Assembly (NCBI GenBank): GCA_009602725.1
Contig: WELB01000125.1
Span: 261,899 to 286,413 of the forward strand
Origin: Spirogloea muscicola
Lineage: Eukaryota; Streptophyta; Zygnematophyceae; Spirogloeales; Spirogloeaceae
Direction: 5' to 3'
DNA: 24,515 nt
The stretch's first letter is position 1; every line of letters starts with the position of its first letter. The translations under genes were made by a program, and so were the position numbers. The notes under the pieces were generated by a model. It was given only the letters and a program-made list of their open reading frames with translations, was not told the origin of the DNA and made no database searches. Shown here one piece after another: positions 1 through 8,415 of the stretch.

Positions 1-1919
1 CGGGCGCCCGCCGCAGCCTGGCGCTGGAGGCGCGGCCCCACTGGCGCTACCACATGTCGTTGCCGTACGCACTCGGGCCCCCGCCGGCGGCCGCCGCGCC
101 CGCGCTCGAGCGCCTCGGCCTCGCCTTCCGCCCGCCGGAGGAGGACGAGAGCTTCGTGGCGGCCTTCCCGGGCCTCGCGGAGCTCCACATCATCCTGGAC
201 GATGACTCGGACGGAGGCAAGCCAGATTCCGGCGCCCTCGAGCACGCGCCGCCGCGCCTCCGGCGGCTGACCCTGCAGAGCCCCGGGCGCGCACACCTTT
301 GCAGCAGCCTCACTCGGCTCACGGCGCTCGAGAGCCTGGCCCTGGACGGCATGAGGGTGGGAGGTGAGCGACAGCGCCAGCCCTCTGCCCCTTTCTGCCG
401 ACTGCTCAGGACGTCGTGAGATAGTTGAGTCCACACCCGGGCGGCCATTACCTCGTGTACATTTGCACCGCAAGCATACGAACATGAGGAAGACTGCAGC
501 TGCAATGGCTGCAGAAGGGCAGTGCCGGGTGTTGGCAGAAGAGCCTTGACCTTTGGCCTCCTGATGACGTGCAACATGCAACATGACGTGCTGGCAGACG
601 AGGACGTGCGCATCATCACGTCACTGTGCCTCCATTTGACGTCTCTGGAGCTCTCGTTATGCTCCAACCTCAATATCAGACGAGGGCTTGCGACCCGTGG
701 CAAAATGCCTACAGCGGTTTCAAGTGCTCGAGCTGGCAGGCATCCACACCATCACGGACGCTGGGGTCAGGCAGATTGCAGCCAACTGTTGCCAGCTTCG
801 GAGTATACAGTTGAGCAATGCTCAGGGCTGTCCACAGATTTGCCGCTGAGAATATTGGCAAAGCGCCCCTTCCTCACCAAGCTGGTCAGTGACCAATTCT
901 GGGTCAAGCACTTGCGCACCGAGTTGGAAGAGCTGCCCTCTCTGGCGCACCTGGAGGTAGTAGCTTCGTTTCTAGACTTTCCTGGATCCCGTGGAGAGCC
1001 AGATGTGTTGGGTGCCTTCATCACCTCTTGCCCGCGTTTAAATAATCTCTCCCTGGAAGGTCTAAGGATGATAGAGATGACTTTGGAGGGCTCGGGCAAG
1101 GCTTGGACGAGCTGTTACCCAATGGCAGCGGCCAGATGAAATTTCTCACTACGCTCACCTTGAAGAATTGGATCATCAAGTGGCCACCTCTGCTAGGTAG
1201 TGGCCACCTCTGCTAGGGTTCCTCGTGCTGTGCACCCCAAGTCTGCAGGCACTCCAGCTGATTGAAGTCAGTTTCCATGTGGGTAATGTTCCTCACCACC
1301 ACAAGCTGCCATCCTTGCGCTCCCTTAGATGCTCCCTCATCTATGACGAGCACATGGAGCGGCAATTCCTGTCCTTTGGACAATGGTTCCCAAGTCTCAC
1401 GTCCTTGAGCATCCTTGACCCTAAACACAGGCGGCGCTCTTTCATCAACAGCGAGATGTTGGTGGAGATGCTCAGCAATCTTAGCTGCCTGGTTGGTCTT
1501 GAGCTTGAATTCTTTCTCGATGCTTGTTTAGATGATTTGGATAGAGAAGCCATTGACCTTTCAAATGCTTGGAGCAGCCTTAGGCTTGACTCTGTCAGGA
1601 GTCTCTCCTGCCAGCACCTGCAAGCCCAACACGTGCATCACTTGGTTAGTGCTTGTTCACAGTTGCAGGCACTGCACGTGCAGAGTTGCCCAGAATATGA
1701 TTTGTATGATAATCTTGATGACATACTCTCTACCAGCCCAAACATCCGCGAAATCGGTGCTGATCTTCCTATATACGTCCCGCTTACAATGACCTCCAAC
1801 GAGTGCTGCTTAGAGTTGTTTGATTCACCTTGGAAATTTTCCAAAAATGGAATTTTCCATGGTTGGCCTAAATATGTGAACAATTATCATGTCCATCGTG
1901 ATGGCAACCACGACTGACA
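1..1919 (+). pseudogene. LRR protein gene, copy 1, 5'-truncated and frameshifted
   Basis: Seen: this is a diverged copy of the intact LRR gene at 8323-10319. It begins inside exon 1 at the window edge. Exon 1 ends at 363 (phase 1, donor GTGAGC). The best acceptor is CTGGCAG at 591-597, giving an intron of about 234 bp that matches the one in copy 2. Relative to copy 2 it has a 2-bp deletion near 650-675, a 1-bp deletion near 797-812 that brings the frame back, a further 1-bp deletion near 1066, and a 20-bp tandem duplication at 1181-1218 that brings in TAG stops. An open 3' part resumes at 1225-1917 and ends in the same YHVHRDGNHD tail. Leucine-rich segments such as LTALESLALDGM are clear in exon 1. 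Inference: a pseudogene, or possibly a gene re-annotated as two shorter ORFs. Function unknown. No F-box is visible. Confidence 0.8.
1181..1218 (+). repeat. 20-bp tandem duplication inside LRR copy 1
   Basis: The unit TGGCCACCTCTGCTAGGTAG at 1181-1200 is followed directly by a second copy that matches for 17 bases. Copy 2 of the gene (near 9589-9606) has a single unit. The duplication adds in-frame TAG triplets and shifts the frame, so it is one of the lesions that inactivate copy 1. Confidence 0.9.
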
Positions 1920-2384
1920 ATGTCAAGAGTTCGCTTTGCTTGTCATGGACTACGGTTTTGCGACCAGCACGTGTCCATGCATATGCTGTCACTGACCAGC
2001 ATGTAATTCTTGCTATTAGCAATGTGCTTCCTGCATAGAAAGCAGACATGTCTTAAAGATATTGTGACTTGTTGAGGACCCTGTGGGGAGGTTGTCTGAT
2101 GTCCGTACTTTATCTTTGAACACTGATGTCAGGCTTGACTGTGAGTAGGAAGAATCAAGAGAGAACTCACAAAGTGGATATGGTCGTCTGTAACTTGTCA
2201 AGGTCGCACGACGTTCAAGGCACCCCCACCACGTCATTACTTCAATGTCCACTGAATGCACAGCTTCTGTCCAAATTGTCTTTGGACATCATTGCTCATA
2301 GTAGTAAATGGCGCCTGCTGAAGAACACAGGCAAAGTCTTGAAAGCGAGTACCATGTGAAAGACGGAGCACTGCAGAGATATTG

Positions 2385-2830
2385 GAAGGCGCATCCAGTA
2401 CACTAGGGCCCGAGTTCGTGGATATCTCCTGCCTGCTCTCCTTGGTGATGGTAGGACACGTCGCGCCTTGCAAGCCGGTGCAAGTAGTCCAGCCACCGAG
2501 CCCCAAAGCCCCGTGTACGGCAATGGCGAGGACAACAAAGTCATCCTCCGCCGGTATTTCGGCATACTTGCCCTGGGCGGCGCCAGCAGTTACGTGCCCT
2601 GCCTTCTTATCAAGGACCATTGGAATGGTCGAACGCATCAGTCGTGATCTCATCCGCTATATGGCGTGGCCCCCTGCTAGGCGTGGTGGCCAACAGCTTG
2701 ACCCGCCTGGTCTTGGATCGGATGGGCATCACGGATGTGATTTTACCGTGATATTCTGCCAAAAGGAAGAACGCCATACATCGCATTGTGGAGGTCGTGA
2801 GCTCGGCAGCAATGCAATCAAGCCCTTGAC
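2385..2830 (-). mobile_element. Retrotransposon ORF fragment R1 (inverted in unit 1)
   Basis: On the minus strand this stretch encodes pieces of the C-terminal region of a non-LTR-type retrotransposon ORF, with stops and frameshifts. The peptide DDFVVLAIAVHGALG corresponds to FFPLAIDTHGALG in R3 (4183-4585). It ends abruptly at 2385, where the codons for the family motif YxMRL begin. The same block occurs at about 10780-11260 in unit 2 on the plus strand, so one of the two was inverted after duplication. No RT catalytic motif is present. Confidence 0.75.
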
Positions 2831-3270
2831 TGCCGCCTCAGGCTCTAAGCGGGGCGACTCCTTTCCGGCCCATTCAGACCGTGTATAGTCCTTTGGGCTG
2901 GCGTCTCACAATCATTGCCTTACGCAATTTGTTTCCTTCTCATTTTGTCCTGCTGCTTAATTGTCCCTGCGGTTGCTGGCTAGTGGATGCTGAGCAGGCA
3001 CTGTTCTTCCCAAATACCGGCTCCTTGGACCTTGATAATCTTTCGGGGCTGCAGCTTCTGGCTTTCGTCAAGGGAAATGCTTTCCGGCGGCTAGCCATTC
3101 TGACTTGCTGCTGCTAAGTAGAGGTTACCTAGCGACCATCCTTTTGGTATTTTGTTGGTTGTGTGTTTCAGCATTTTTCGGCTCGGAAGTTGTCCATTTT
3201 CTCCGGGCTGCTTTTCACAGCCCTCGCCCCTTTTTGATGAGCTTACTTCCTTCTCTGTGGGCTGGCTTTC
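2831..3270 (+). mobile_element. Retroelement 3' tail cluster in unit 1
   Basis: This begins with the GGCTCTAAGCGGGGCGACTCC motif shared with 11408-11428 and then a degraded hairpin tail (2876-2920). A second tail follows from about 3045: remnants of the ORF end (coding for AAASGFRQGK), the end box at 3100-3135 (TGACTTGCTGCTGCTAAGTAG, then GGTTAC), and a GGGCTG...CACAGCCC hairpin near 3207-3226. The whole block aligns with 11410-11848. There is no protein-coding gene here. Confidence 0.65.
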
Positions 3271-3660
3271 ACAGCCCTCCCCTCCTCTGGAAGAGCCAAT
3301 ATCTCTTATTATCGTCGGACCTTGTCTACACTAGCTTTCACAGCCCTTGCTGCAAAAGCCAGCCCGGATAGAATTGACAAGGTCTGGAAGGCCCGAAATG
3401 CGCTGGAGCACAGAGTTCAGCAAGTATTATCTAGGACAATCACATAGTAACCACTACTTAGCAGCCGCAAGTCAGAAAGACCAGCCGCAGAATATTAAGT
3501 GGCTCTCCCAAAGGGGGCGAGCGGTGTGAACAGCCAGCCCGGGATAAATCAAACAAGGTCCGAAGGGGCCCAGTAGCGTCTTTCTGGGCTGGCCTCTCAC
3601 AGCCACCGCCCTCTACTGGGAGCGTCGTTTCTTCTTTCCCAAAAAATTTCGGGACCGTAT
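3245..3660. repeat. Cluster of hairpin-tail repeats, both orientations
   Basis: Several copies of the short GGGCTGGC-TTTCACAGCCC unit are packed here. Plus-strand copies lie near 3259-3290, 3318-3347 and 3579-3645, the last with the complete tail GCCCTCTACTGGGAGCGTC. Minus-strand copies lie near 3354-3390 and 3530-3570, recognised by CAGCCCGGGATAAAT and ACAAGGTCCGAAGG. A minus-strand ORF-end box is at 3460-3480 (CAGCCGCAAGTCAG). These are remnants of repeated insertions of retroelement 3' ends. No gene is seen. Confidence 0.65.
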
Positions 3661-3662
3661 TC

Positions 3663-3965
3663 ACTTAGTAGCCTCTACTTAGGAGCCGCAAGTGAGAAAA
3701 GATAGCCGCCAGAAAGCAATCCCCTTAATAAAAGCCAGAGGCTGCAGCTTGAGCACGGCCAGCATGCAGATGCAAGGCGTGGGCCATGGACCGTTGGAGG
3801 GATATGGACAGGCTGTTGCGAACCACCTGCGCTGGCGAGCCAGCGGCGTTGATGTCGGCCTGCTCGCCCCGCCTGCGGGACACAGCGCGTCATGCAAGCC
3901 GGGCCACCAGGTCTAGCAACTGAGACCCAAAAGCCCCGCGCACATCGACGGCCATTAGGACGCAC
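3663..3965 (-). mobile_element. Retrotransposon ORF 3' fragment R2
   Basis: Read on the minus strand, this encodes ECVLMAVDVRGAFGSQLLD, then a stop within the ARLA stretch, then SLQRSMAHALHLHAGRA and the closing LRLLSRGY box near 3665-3690. The order is the same as in R3, R4 and R5, so it is a 5'-truncated copy of the same ORF end. In-frame stops show that it is dead. The start near 3965 is where similarity to the other copies is lost. Confidence 0.75.
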
Positions 3966-4054
3966 TCGTTCCCTTCCAGGTGGTCCTGTACATAGCCTCT
4001 TTGCTAAGAGTCTGCATTCACCGCTGCATGCCCAGCCTTTGAAGCAGCGAGCAG

Positions 4055-4585
4055 GAAAAGAAGAAAGTGCTCGCCCATTGAGAATAGGGGCTGGAACAAC
4101 CAGCCCGAAAAAGAATGAACAGAGTACGAGAAGGGGGCCAGGGGAAGCGCTAAGTAACAGAAACAAAGCTGCTACGAGACACTCAGTAACCCCTGCTAAG
4201 CAGCCGCAGATCAGAGATGCTGGGCTCCTGGAAGTGGGTCCCCTGGCCAGAGCCAGAGGCAGCAGCGAGGGCTCTGCCGGCACGAAGGTGCAGCGCCCGG
4301 GCCATGGACCTCTGCAGCGAGACGGCCAGGCGCATTCGATACACTTGCGCCAGCGACCCGGCTGCAGGGAAGTCAACCGGCTCCCCATGGAAGCGCCGGG
4401 CGATGGTGTGGCGGGCGAGCTGGGTGAGCAGCTCGAGCCACCGAGCGCCCAGCGCCCCATGTGTGTCGATGGCCAACGGGAAGAACTCGTCTTCCCGCGG
4501 ATGATCCGCGTACTTCAGCTCTTTGGCCCGAGCAGCGCAGGCGACCGCATACCCAGCCGTGGTGGCACATTTGGCTGGGTGTGAG
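4055..4585 (-). mobile_element. Retrotransposon ORF 3' end R3 with type B tail
   Basis: This is the cleanest copy of the ORF end. From 4580 down to 4183 the minus strand is open and reads KELKYADHPREDEFFPLAID, then THGALGARWLELLTQLAR, AAGSLAQVYRMRLAVSLQRS and RAGRALAAASG, ending DLRLLSRGY followed by a stop. Such sequences lie C-terminal to the reverse transcriptase in non-LTR-type elements of algae and protists (family knowledge). The 3' UTR then runs from 4182 to about 4055: GTACTCTGTTCATTC, the perfect 7-bp stem GGGCTGG-TTGTT-CCAGCCC, and the tail ATGGGCGAGCACTTTCTTCTT. The copy is 5'-truncated and has no RT domain. Confidence 0.8.
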
Positions 4586-4594
4586 CGGTCATAG

Positions 4595-4680
4595 GCATCA
4601 GGTCGCAGGAAAGCTGTCCCCTTGACGAAAGCCAGAGGCGCAGCAAGAGCACGGCCCGGTAGATCTTTTCATGCTCACCA
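4595..4680 (-). mobile_element. Short retroelement ORF fragment R9
   Basis: The minus strand encodes GRALAAPLAFVKGTAFLRP, matching the RALAAASGF-QGKAF stretch near the end of the family ORF. It is only about 80 bp long and probably a residue of a further truncated insertion upstream of R4. Bases 4680-4770 show nothing I recognise. Confidence 0.5.
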
Positions 4681-4769
4681 CACGCCTTCTCTCTACCTTC
4701 GGATGTGGCCTGGCCTCGCTAGCCAACCCCCCCTGTTAGAAAGTCCTGGAAGGTTCCAAAACGAAGTGA

Positions 4770-5390
4770 GGTCTTCCAAATGGGCGGGGGGCTGTGAATG
4801 TCCAGCCCAAAAAAATTTGACAAGGTCCGAAGGGCCGAAAGGCGCCACAACCACACAGCTGTGCAAGACACTACAGCAAAGGGGAGCTTAGTAGCCCCAA
4901 GTCAGCAGCCGCAAATAGAAATAGATTGCAGCTGGAAAAAGGCACCCCGACGAGACCCAGAAGTAGCAGCCAAACAGCTCTACCGATATAAGGCAGTGGC
5001 TTAGAAAGGCCAGCCCAAAGAATGTACAAGGTCTGAAAGGGCCGAGTGATGCAAAAGGCAGGATACTACTCTCCAAGACGTCAGCAAGTGGGCGCTCAAC
5101 AACCTCTAGTTCAGCAAGTGCAAATTCAGAACAACTGGAGGGCAGGATGTGTCGCCGTGACGGAATGCGGAGGCAGCCGCCAAGGCGCAGCCTGCCTGCA
5201 AGTAAACGGCAAATGCCAAGGACCGCTGCAGCAAGTTGGCAAGGCGCATCCTGTATGCTTGAGCAAGCGACACGACGGCGTTGAAGCCGGGCTGCTCGGT
5301 CTGCTGCCCTTGGCGGCTGGACACAGCACGCCACGCAAGCCGCAGGAGTACTTCGAGCCAGCGGGTTCCGAAGGGGGAAGCGCGGCCAAA
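4770..5390 (-). mobile_element. Retrotransposon ORF 3' fragment R4 with tail
   Basis: The minus strand from 5390 reads FGTRWLEVLLRLAWRAV, then GFNAVVSLAQAYRMRLANLL and QRSLAFAVYLQAGCALAAAS, with frameshifts towards YLRLLTWGY and a stop near 4888. The tail follows at 4885-4770: CAGCTGTGTGGTT, GGACCTTGTC, and a GGGCTGG hairpin near 4790-4815. A second minus-strand tail copy is inserted at about 5000-5045 (GGCCAGCCCAAAGAATGTAC). This is a dead, 5'-truncated copy. Confidence 0.75.
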
Positions 5391-5850
5391 TTGACTGGTG
5401 GCTGTGAGAGGCCAGCGGAACGGACAAGGTCAGAAGGAACCGGATGGTGCAGAATGCAAGGAACTAAGTGCTAAGACTGCAGCAATGGGGCTCTCAGCGG
5501 TTCCAGAACGCTTTGGGCTGGCCTTCCGTGTGTGCTTTAGCGCTTTTCCATGGCCCCTTCCGGACTTTTTCCATTCTTTCATCTGGGCTGGCCCCTCACA
5601 ACCACCGCGTCCTTCTCTCCTCTTCCGTTTGGGCTGGCCTTGCTCAGCCGCTGCCTCGAATTTCGATCAGACGCCCCGTGAATGTGGACGGTCTTTGACT
5701 GCAAAAGCCAGAATGGACAAGGTCCGAAGATAAATTAGAAGAAATTGCTCGCCCACCAAGGGTACACGAATCTTCCAAGGGTAGGGGCTGGGAAAGGCCA
5801 GCCCAAAAAGAGTGGACAAGGTCCAAAGCGCAAAAAGGTGCCGATATAAT
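5390..5850. repeat. Hairpin-tail repeats around 5.4-5.85 kb
   Basis: A mixture of retroelement tail copies. Minus-strand copies lie at about 5398-5435, 5700-5730 and 5740-5830; the last has the full 7-bp stem CCAGCCC/GGGCTGG and the tail motif GCTCGCCCA. Plus-strand copies lie near 5510-5530, 5570-5620 and 5625-5655. All are short and diverged. No coding region is supported here. Confidence 0.6.
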
Positions 5851-6290
5851 TAAACCACACAGCTAGACACGACACGACCGCAGTATCGAATTTCTCGATC
5901 TCCAGATGGATTAGAAGTACTAATTCCACGAATATTGGCCATCTCAGGAGTATTGGCCATATTAGAAATAAGGAGGAGATCGAAGTGATTGATATCTAAG
6001 AGAAAGAAACAAAAGAGAATGCAAATGATAGAGACATAGAAGCATACAAACAAGCAAGCAAGCAAGCAAAAGAACGAACCAGATAAACTCCAGGCAGGTG
6101 AAAGAAGGCAAGCAGCGTGCCCCAGCAGGAAGAAGAAGACAAGCAGCGCGCAAGGTTGAAGTATAAGTCTACATGAGTCTACATTCAGTGAAGCTTTGTA
6201 CCCCGATGCTGTGCCCGAGGTAGGACGACAGCTCGTTGTGGGATAGAGCAGCACACGGATAACGCGTCTAATGCGTGTATCGCTTCTACA
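5851..6290. other. AT-richer stretch without recognisable gene
   Basis: This stretch is clearly lower in GC than its surroundings and purine-rich on the plus strand. It has a (CAAG)n run at about 6051-6068 and a 10-bp tandem duplication (AGTCTACATG) at 6166-6184. The only open frames are a long minus-strand frame of low-complexity Cys/Leu-rich translation, which I regard as chance. No similarity to the retroelement copies is visible, so it may be unrelated insert or old intergenic DNA. Confidence 0.5.
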
Positions 6291-6454
6291 AAGCAGACTG
6301 GTATTGAATCTGCCACTTCAGCAACCCCCGGCGTCTCCTTCGACTTTGAAGAGCACTAGAATTACACAGGTGGACGAAGCCTGAATCGGTGGGTTTCGGC
6401 CTTTCCCTCCCCGAAGGCCGGCGCCTGGCTGACGATCCAACTCCCACACGCAGA

Positions 6455-7740
6455 AGGAAGCTCAGTACCCACGAGTGAGCAGCAGCAAGTCCGAGTAGTT
6501 CGCAGCTGGAAAAGAGGCATTCCATCGAGACCCAGATGCAGCCGCCTAGCGCGGCCTGCGTGCGAGAGGACTGCATGAGCCAGGGAGCGCTGGAGAGAGA
6601 CAAAGAGCCGCATGCGCAAGACCTGCGCAAGCGAGCCGGCAGCATTGAAGCCCGGCAGCTCCCCTGGCTGACCCGGCCGCCGATCGATAGCCTGCCGGGC
6701 AAGCCGCTGCAGGAGGCCTAGCCAGCGACTGCGATAGGCCCCGTGTAAAGTGAGCGCAGGTGCCGCGAATTCATCCGCAATTGGGTGATCCGCGTACTTG
6801 CGCTCCTTACCACGAGTCGCCGTGCCGCCCTCGTGCCCTGCCGTCGACGCCGGTTCGGTGGGGCTGGCGGAGTCAAACGAGGTCAGCAGTCACCACATCC
6901 GCAATGGTGCGGGGACCCCCTCCGGGCGGGATGGCGACCAGGTCAGCGCGCCGGGTGTGGAGCTGACCGTCCGCGCCTAGCTGGATGGGCATGACGGATG
7001 TGTCTTCTACAGCAATTGTGTAGCCCGCCTCCATGGACACGCCATGCATGGCGTCCCGCAGAAGGTCGTGGGAGCCGCATGCTCTTGCCTCCGTGCGCAC
7101 GGCGGAGCATGTGTGCAGCCAGCTCCGCAGCGCCGGCGTGGCGGGCTCCGCATTCACACTGCACGACACAGCAGGGAGGAAGGAGGCCCAGGAGCCGGTG
7201 GACCGCCGTCCTGAAGACCGCGTCGGGCATGGTTAGCGCCGCGTAGACTGGGAGCGCTGATAACCACCGCCGCCCCCGGGGGAAAAGCCGATAGGAGCCG
7301 GGCGCGCCCTCGCAGGTCGTGCTGAGGAAGGAGCTCCATCGTCTTGTCGAAGGCCACCTTCTCCACCAGACATGTAGCGTCCCTGGGCACGCAGGTCGAG
7401 AGTATGGGCGAGGTGTACGAGTGGGACGGACCGCTCCGACAGGTCGGGGTGGGCCGCCAGGAGCCCGTCGCGGGCAGAGCGGAGGGCAGCCTGGAAGGGC
7501 AGCTGGCCGTTCTCCACTTCAGCTGCCGCCCGCTCCAGGACGCAATTGCCATGAACCATGAAGCGCTGGCACATGGGGGCGGCGACCTGCGCCCAGCTGC
7601 CCAGGTAGGCCGCCTCACAGGCGCGGGCAACTGGGCGGCAGCCCAAGCCGCCGCGGCTGACAGGCAGGCTAGCCTGCAGCAGCGCGGCTGGCGAGGTGAG
7701 GAACGAGGGGTGTTGCATGAGGGTGCAGACAGAGGGTGCT
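6455..7740 (-). mobile_element. Longest retrotransposon C-terminal fragment, R5 (dead)
   Basis: Read on the minus strand, the order of motifs is: ASLPVSRGGLG near 7660 and AAYLGSWAQVA near 7610 (typical just after the RT of non-LTR-type ORFs); FDKTMELLPQHDLRGRARLL and FPPGAAVV near 7330; FRTAVHRLLG then CECGARHAG...H near 7210-7100, a putative zinc-binding cluster; HDLLRDAMHG near 7060; VMPIQLGADG near 6985; GGPRTIADVVTADL near 6890; KERKYADHPIADEF near 6800; and AGSLAQVLRMRLFVSLQRSL near 6600. These lie in at least four different frames, so several frameshifts have accumulated. No YxDD RT core or endonuclease is present; the copy is 5'-truncated near 7740. The ORF-end box is near 6463-6490. 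Confidence 0.8.
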
Positions 7741-7748
7741 CAAAACCC

Positions 7749-7774
7749 CTGGCACCAGCTCGAGCTGGTGCCAG
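7749..7774. repeat. Perfect 26-bp palindrome
   Basis: The 13-base arm CTGGCACCAGCTC is followed immediately by its reverse complement, with no spacer, and the pairing stops exactly at both ends. It lies at the upstream (5'-truncated) end of retroelement fragment R5, outside any supported coding sequence. Confidence 0.95.
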
Positions 7775-8055
7775 AGCTTGGGGGGGCCCACCAGGCAGTG
7801 ATGCCTGCTCTTGCCCGTTGGTGGCGGCGCAAGGCGGGCCCCGCCACGCTCCGCTGCTTCACCCTGGCGCTGCGCGGACGAGCGAACGCACCATAGCCAG
7901 GGTGGCGGCCTCCGCCCGCCAGGGGTGGCCGCAACTCTGGCCACGACTCTGCCTCTCTCCTTCTTCTCCTCTTTCTTTCCTCGTCTCCTCCACTTCTCCT
8001 TCGTTTTCCTTTTTCGGGCACACGCTAGCATTCCGCAGGCATCAGTTGCATGTCA
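7775..8055. other. No gene seen; polypyrimidine tract at about 7951-8017
   Basis: Open frames exist but look like composition effects. The stretch 7951-8017 is almost pure C/T on the plus strand (TCTCCTTCTTCTCCTCTTTC and similar). Such a tract could form triplex DNA or be old simple repeat. Nothing here matches the retroelement family, the LRR genes or a known protein domain that I recognise. Confidence 0.5.
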
Positions 8056-8215
8056 CAGGAAGCGGCTTTCGCTTAGTCTGCAGCGCTCGCAAGCTCTGGC
8101 TATTCACCAACGTGCTGGGCCGCGCTCCAAGTCAGGCCACCGGCATCCGTGGCGGCGCTCCGAGTCCCCAAGTCAGCTTGTCGCACAAGTGCTCACCTGT
8201 GGGTACCACCGTCTC
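8056..8215 (+). mobile_element. Retroelement ORF-end fragment R10
   Basis: On the plus strand this encodes RLSLSLQRSQALAIHQRAGP, which matches the family motif MRLxVSLQRSxAHALxLRAG. About 100 bases on it has SQLVAQVLTCGY in the place of the closing DLRLLTRGY box. It is a short, diverged, 5'-truncated copy ending about 100 bp before LRR copy 2. Confidence 0.55.
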
Positions 8216-8322
8216 AGTGTTAGCATACATCGTCATCTTATGTAGCCCCTATTTCTCTCGCACTAGTTCTTGTCTGATCTATTCATAAAAGCCAATTGGC
8301 CTCCCTTCTATTTGATGCACTA

Positions 8323-8366
8323 ATGCTTTTGCTCACTTCTCTCCTGCCAACGAGTCTCGAGCTGCA

Positions 8367-8415
<49 letters not shown>

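Larger units (their letters stand above)
1..3270 (+). repeat. Segmental duplication, unit 1 (partner at 8418-11850)
   Basis: The LRR gene, the roughly 470 bp after its stop codon and the retroelement-rich stretch that follows all align in the same order with 8418-11850, about 8.4 kb away and in the same orientation. The similarity fades around 3270, where both units have a GTGGGCTGGCTTT motif. The left end lies outside the window. One internal block, about 2385-2825, is inverted relative to unit 2. Between 1920 and 2384 there is no gene. That stretch is only the diverged 3' flank, sharing phrases such as TTTGGACATCATTGC. Confidence 0.85.

Noticed and set aside
3675-4460. Long minus-strand frame of 261 codons
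   Set aside because: It spans retroelement fragments R2 and R3 in a wrong frame for most of its length; the family motifs are found in other frames.
6286-6702. Minus-strand frame of 138 codons
   Set aside because: A shadow of the R5 ORF end; the motif MRLFVSLQRSL is in a different frame.
7344-8288. Plus-strand frame of 314 codons
   Set aside because: It runs antisense through R5, then through the palindrome and pyrimidine tract. It is open because of high GC, has no domain, and conflicts with clear minus-strand motifs.
8371-8415. Tandem GCC repeat considered as a CRISPR-like or centromeric array
   Set aside because: It is a simple trinucleotide microsatellite in frame with a coding exon.
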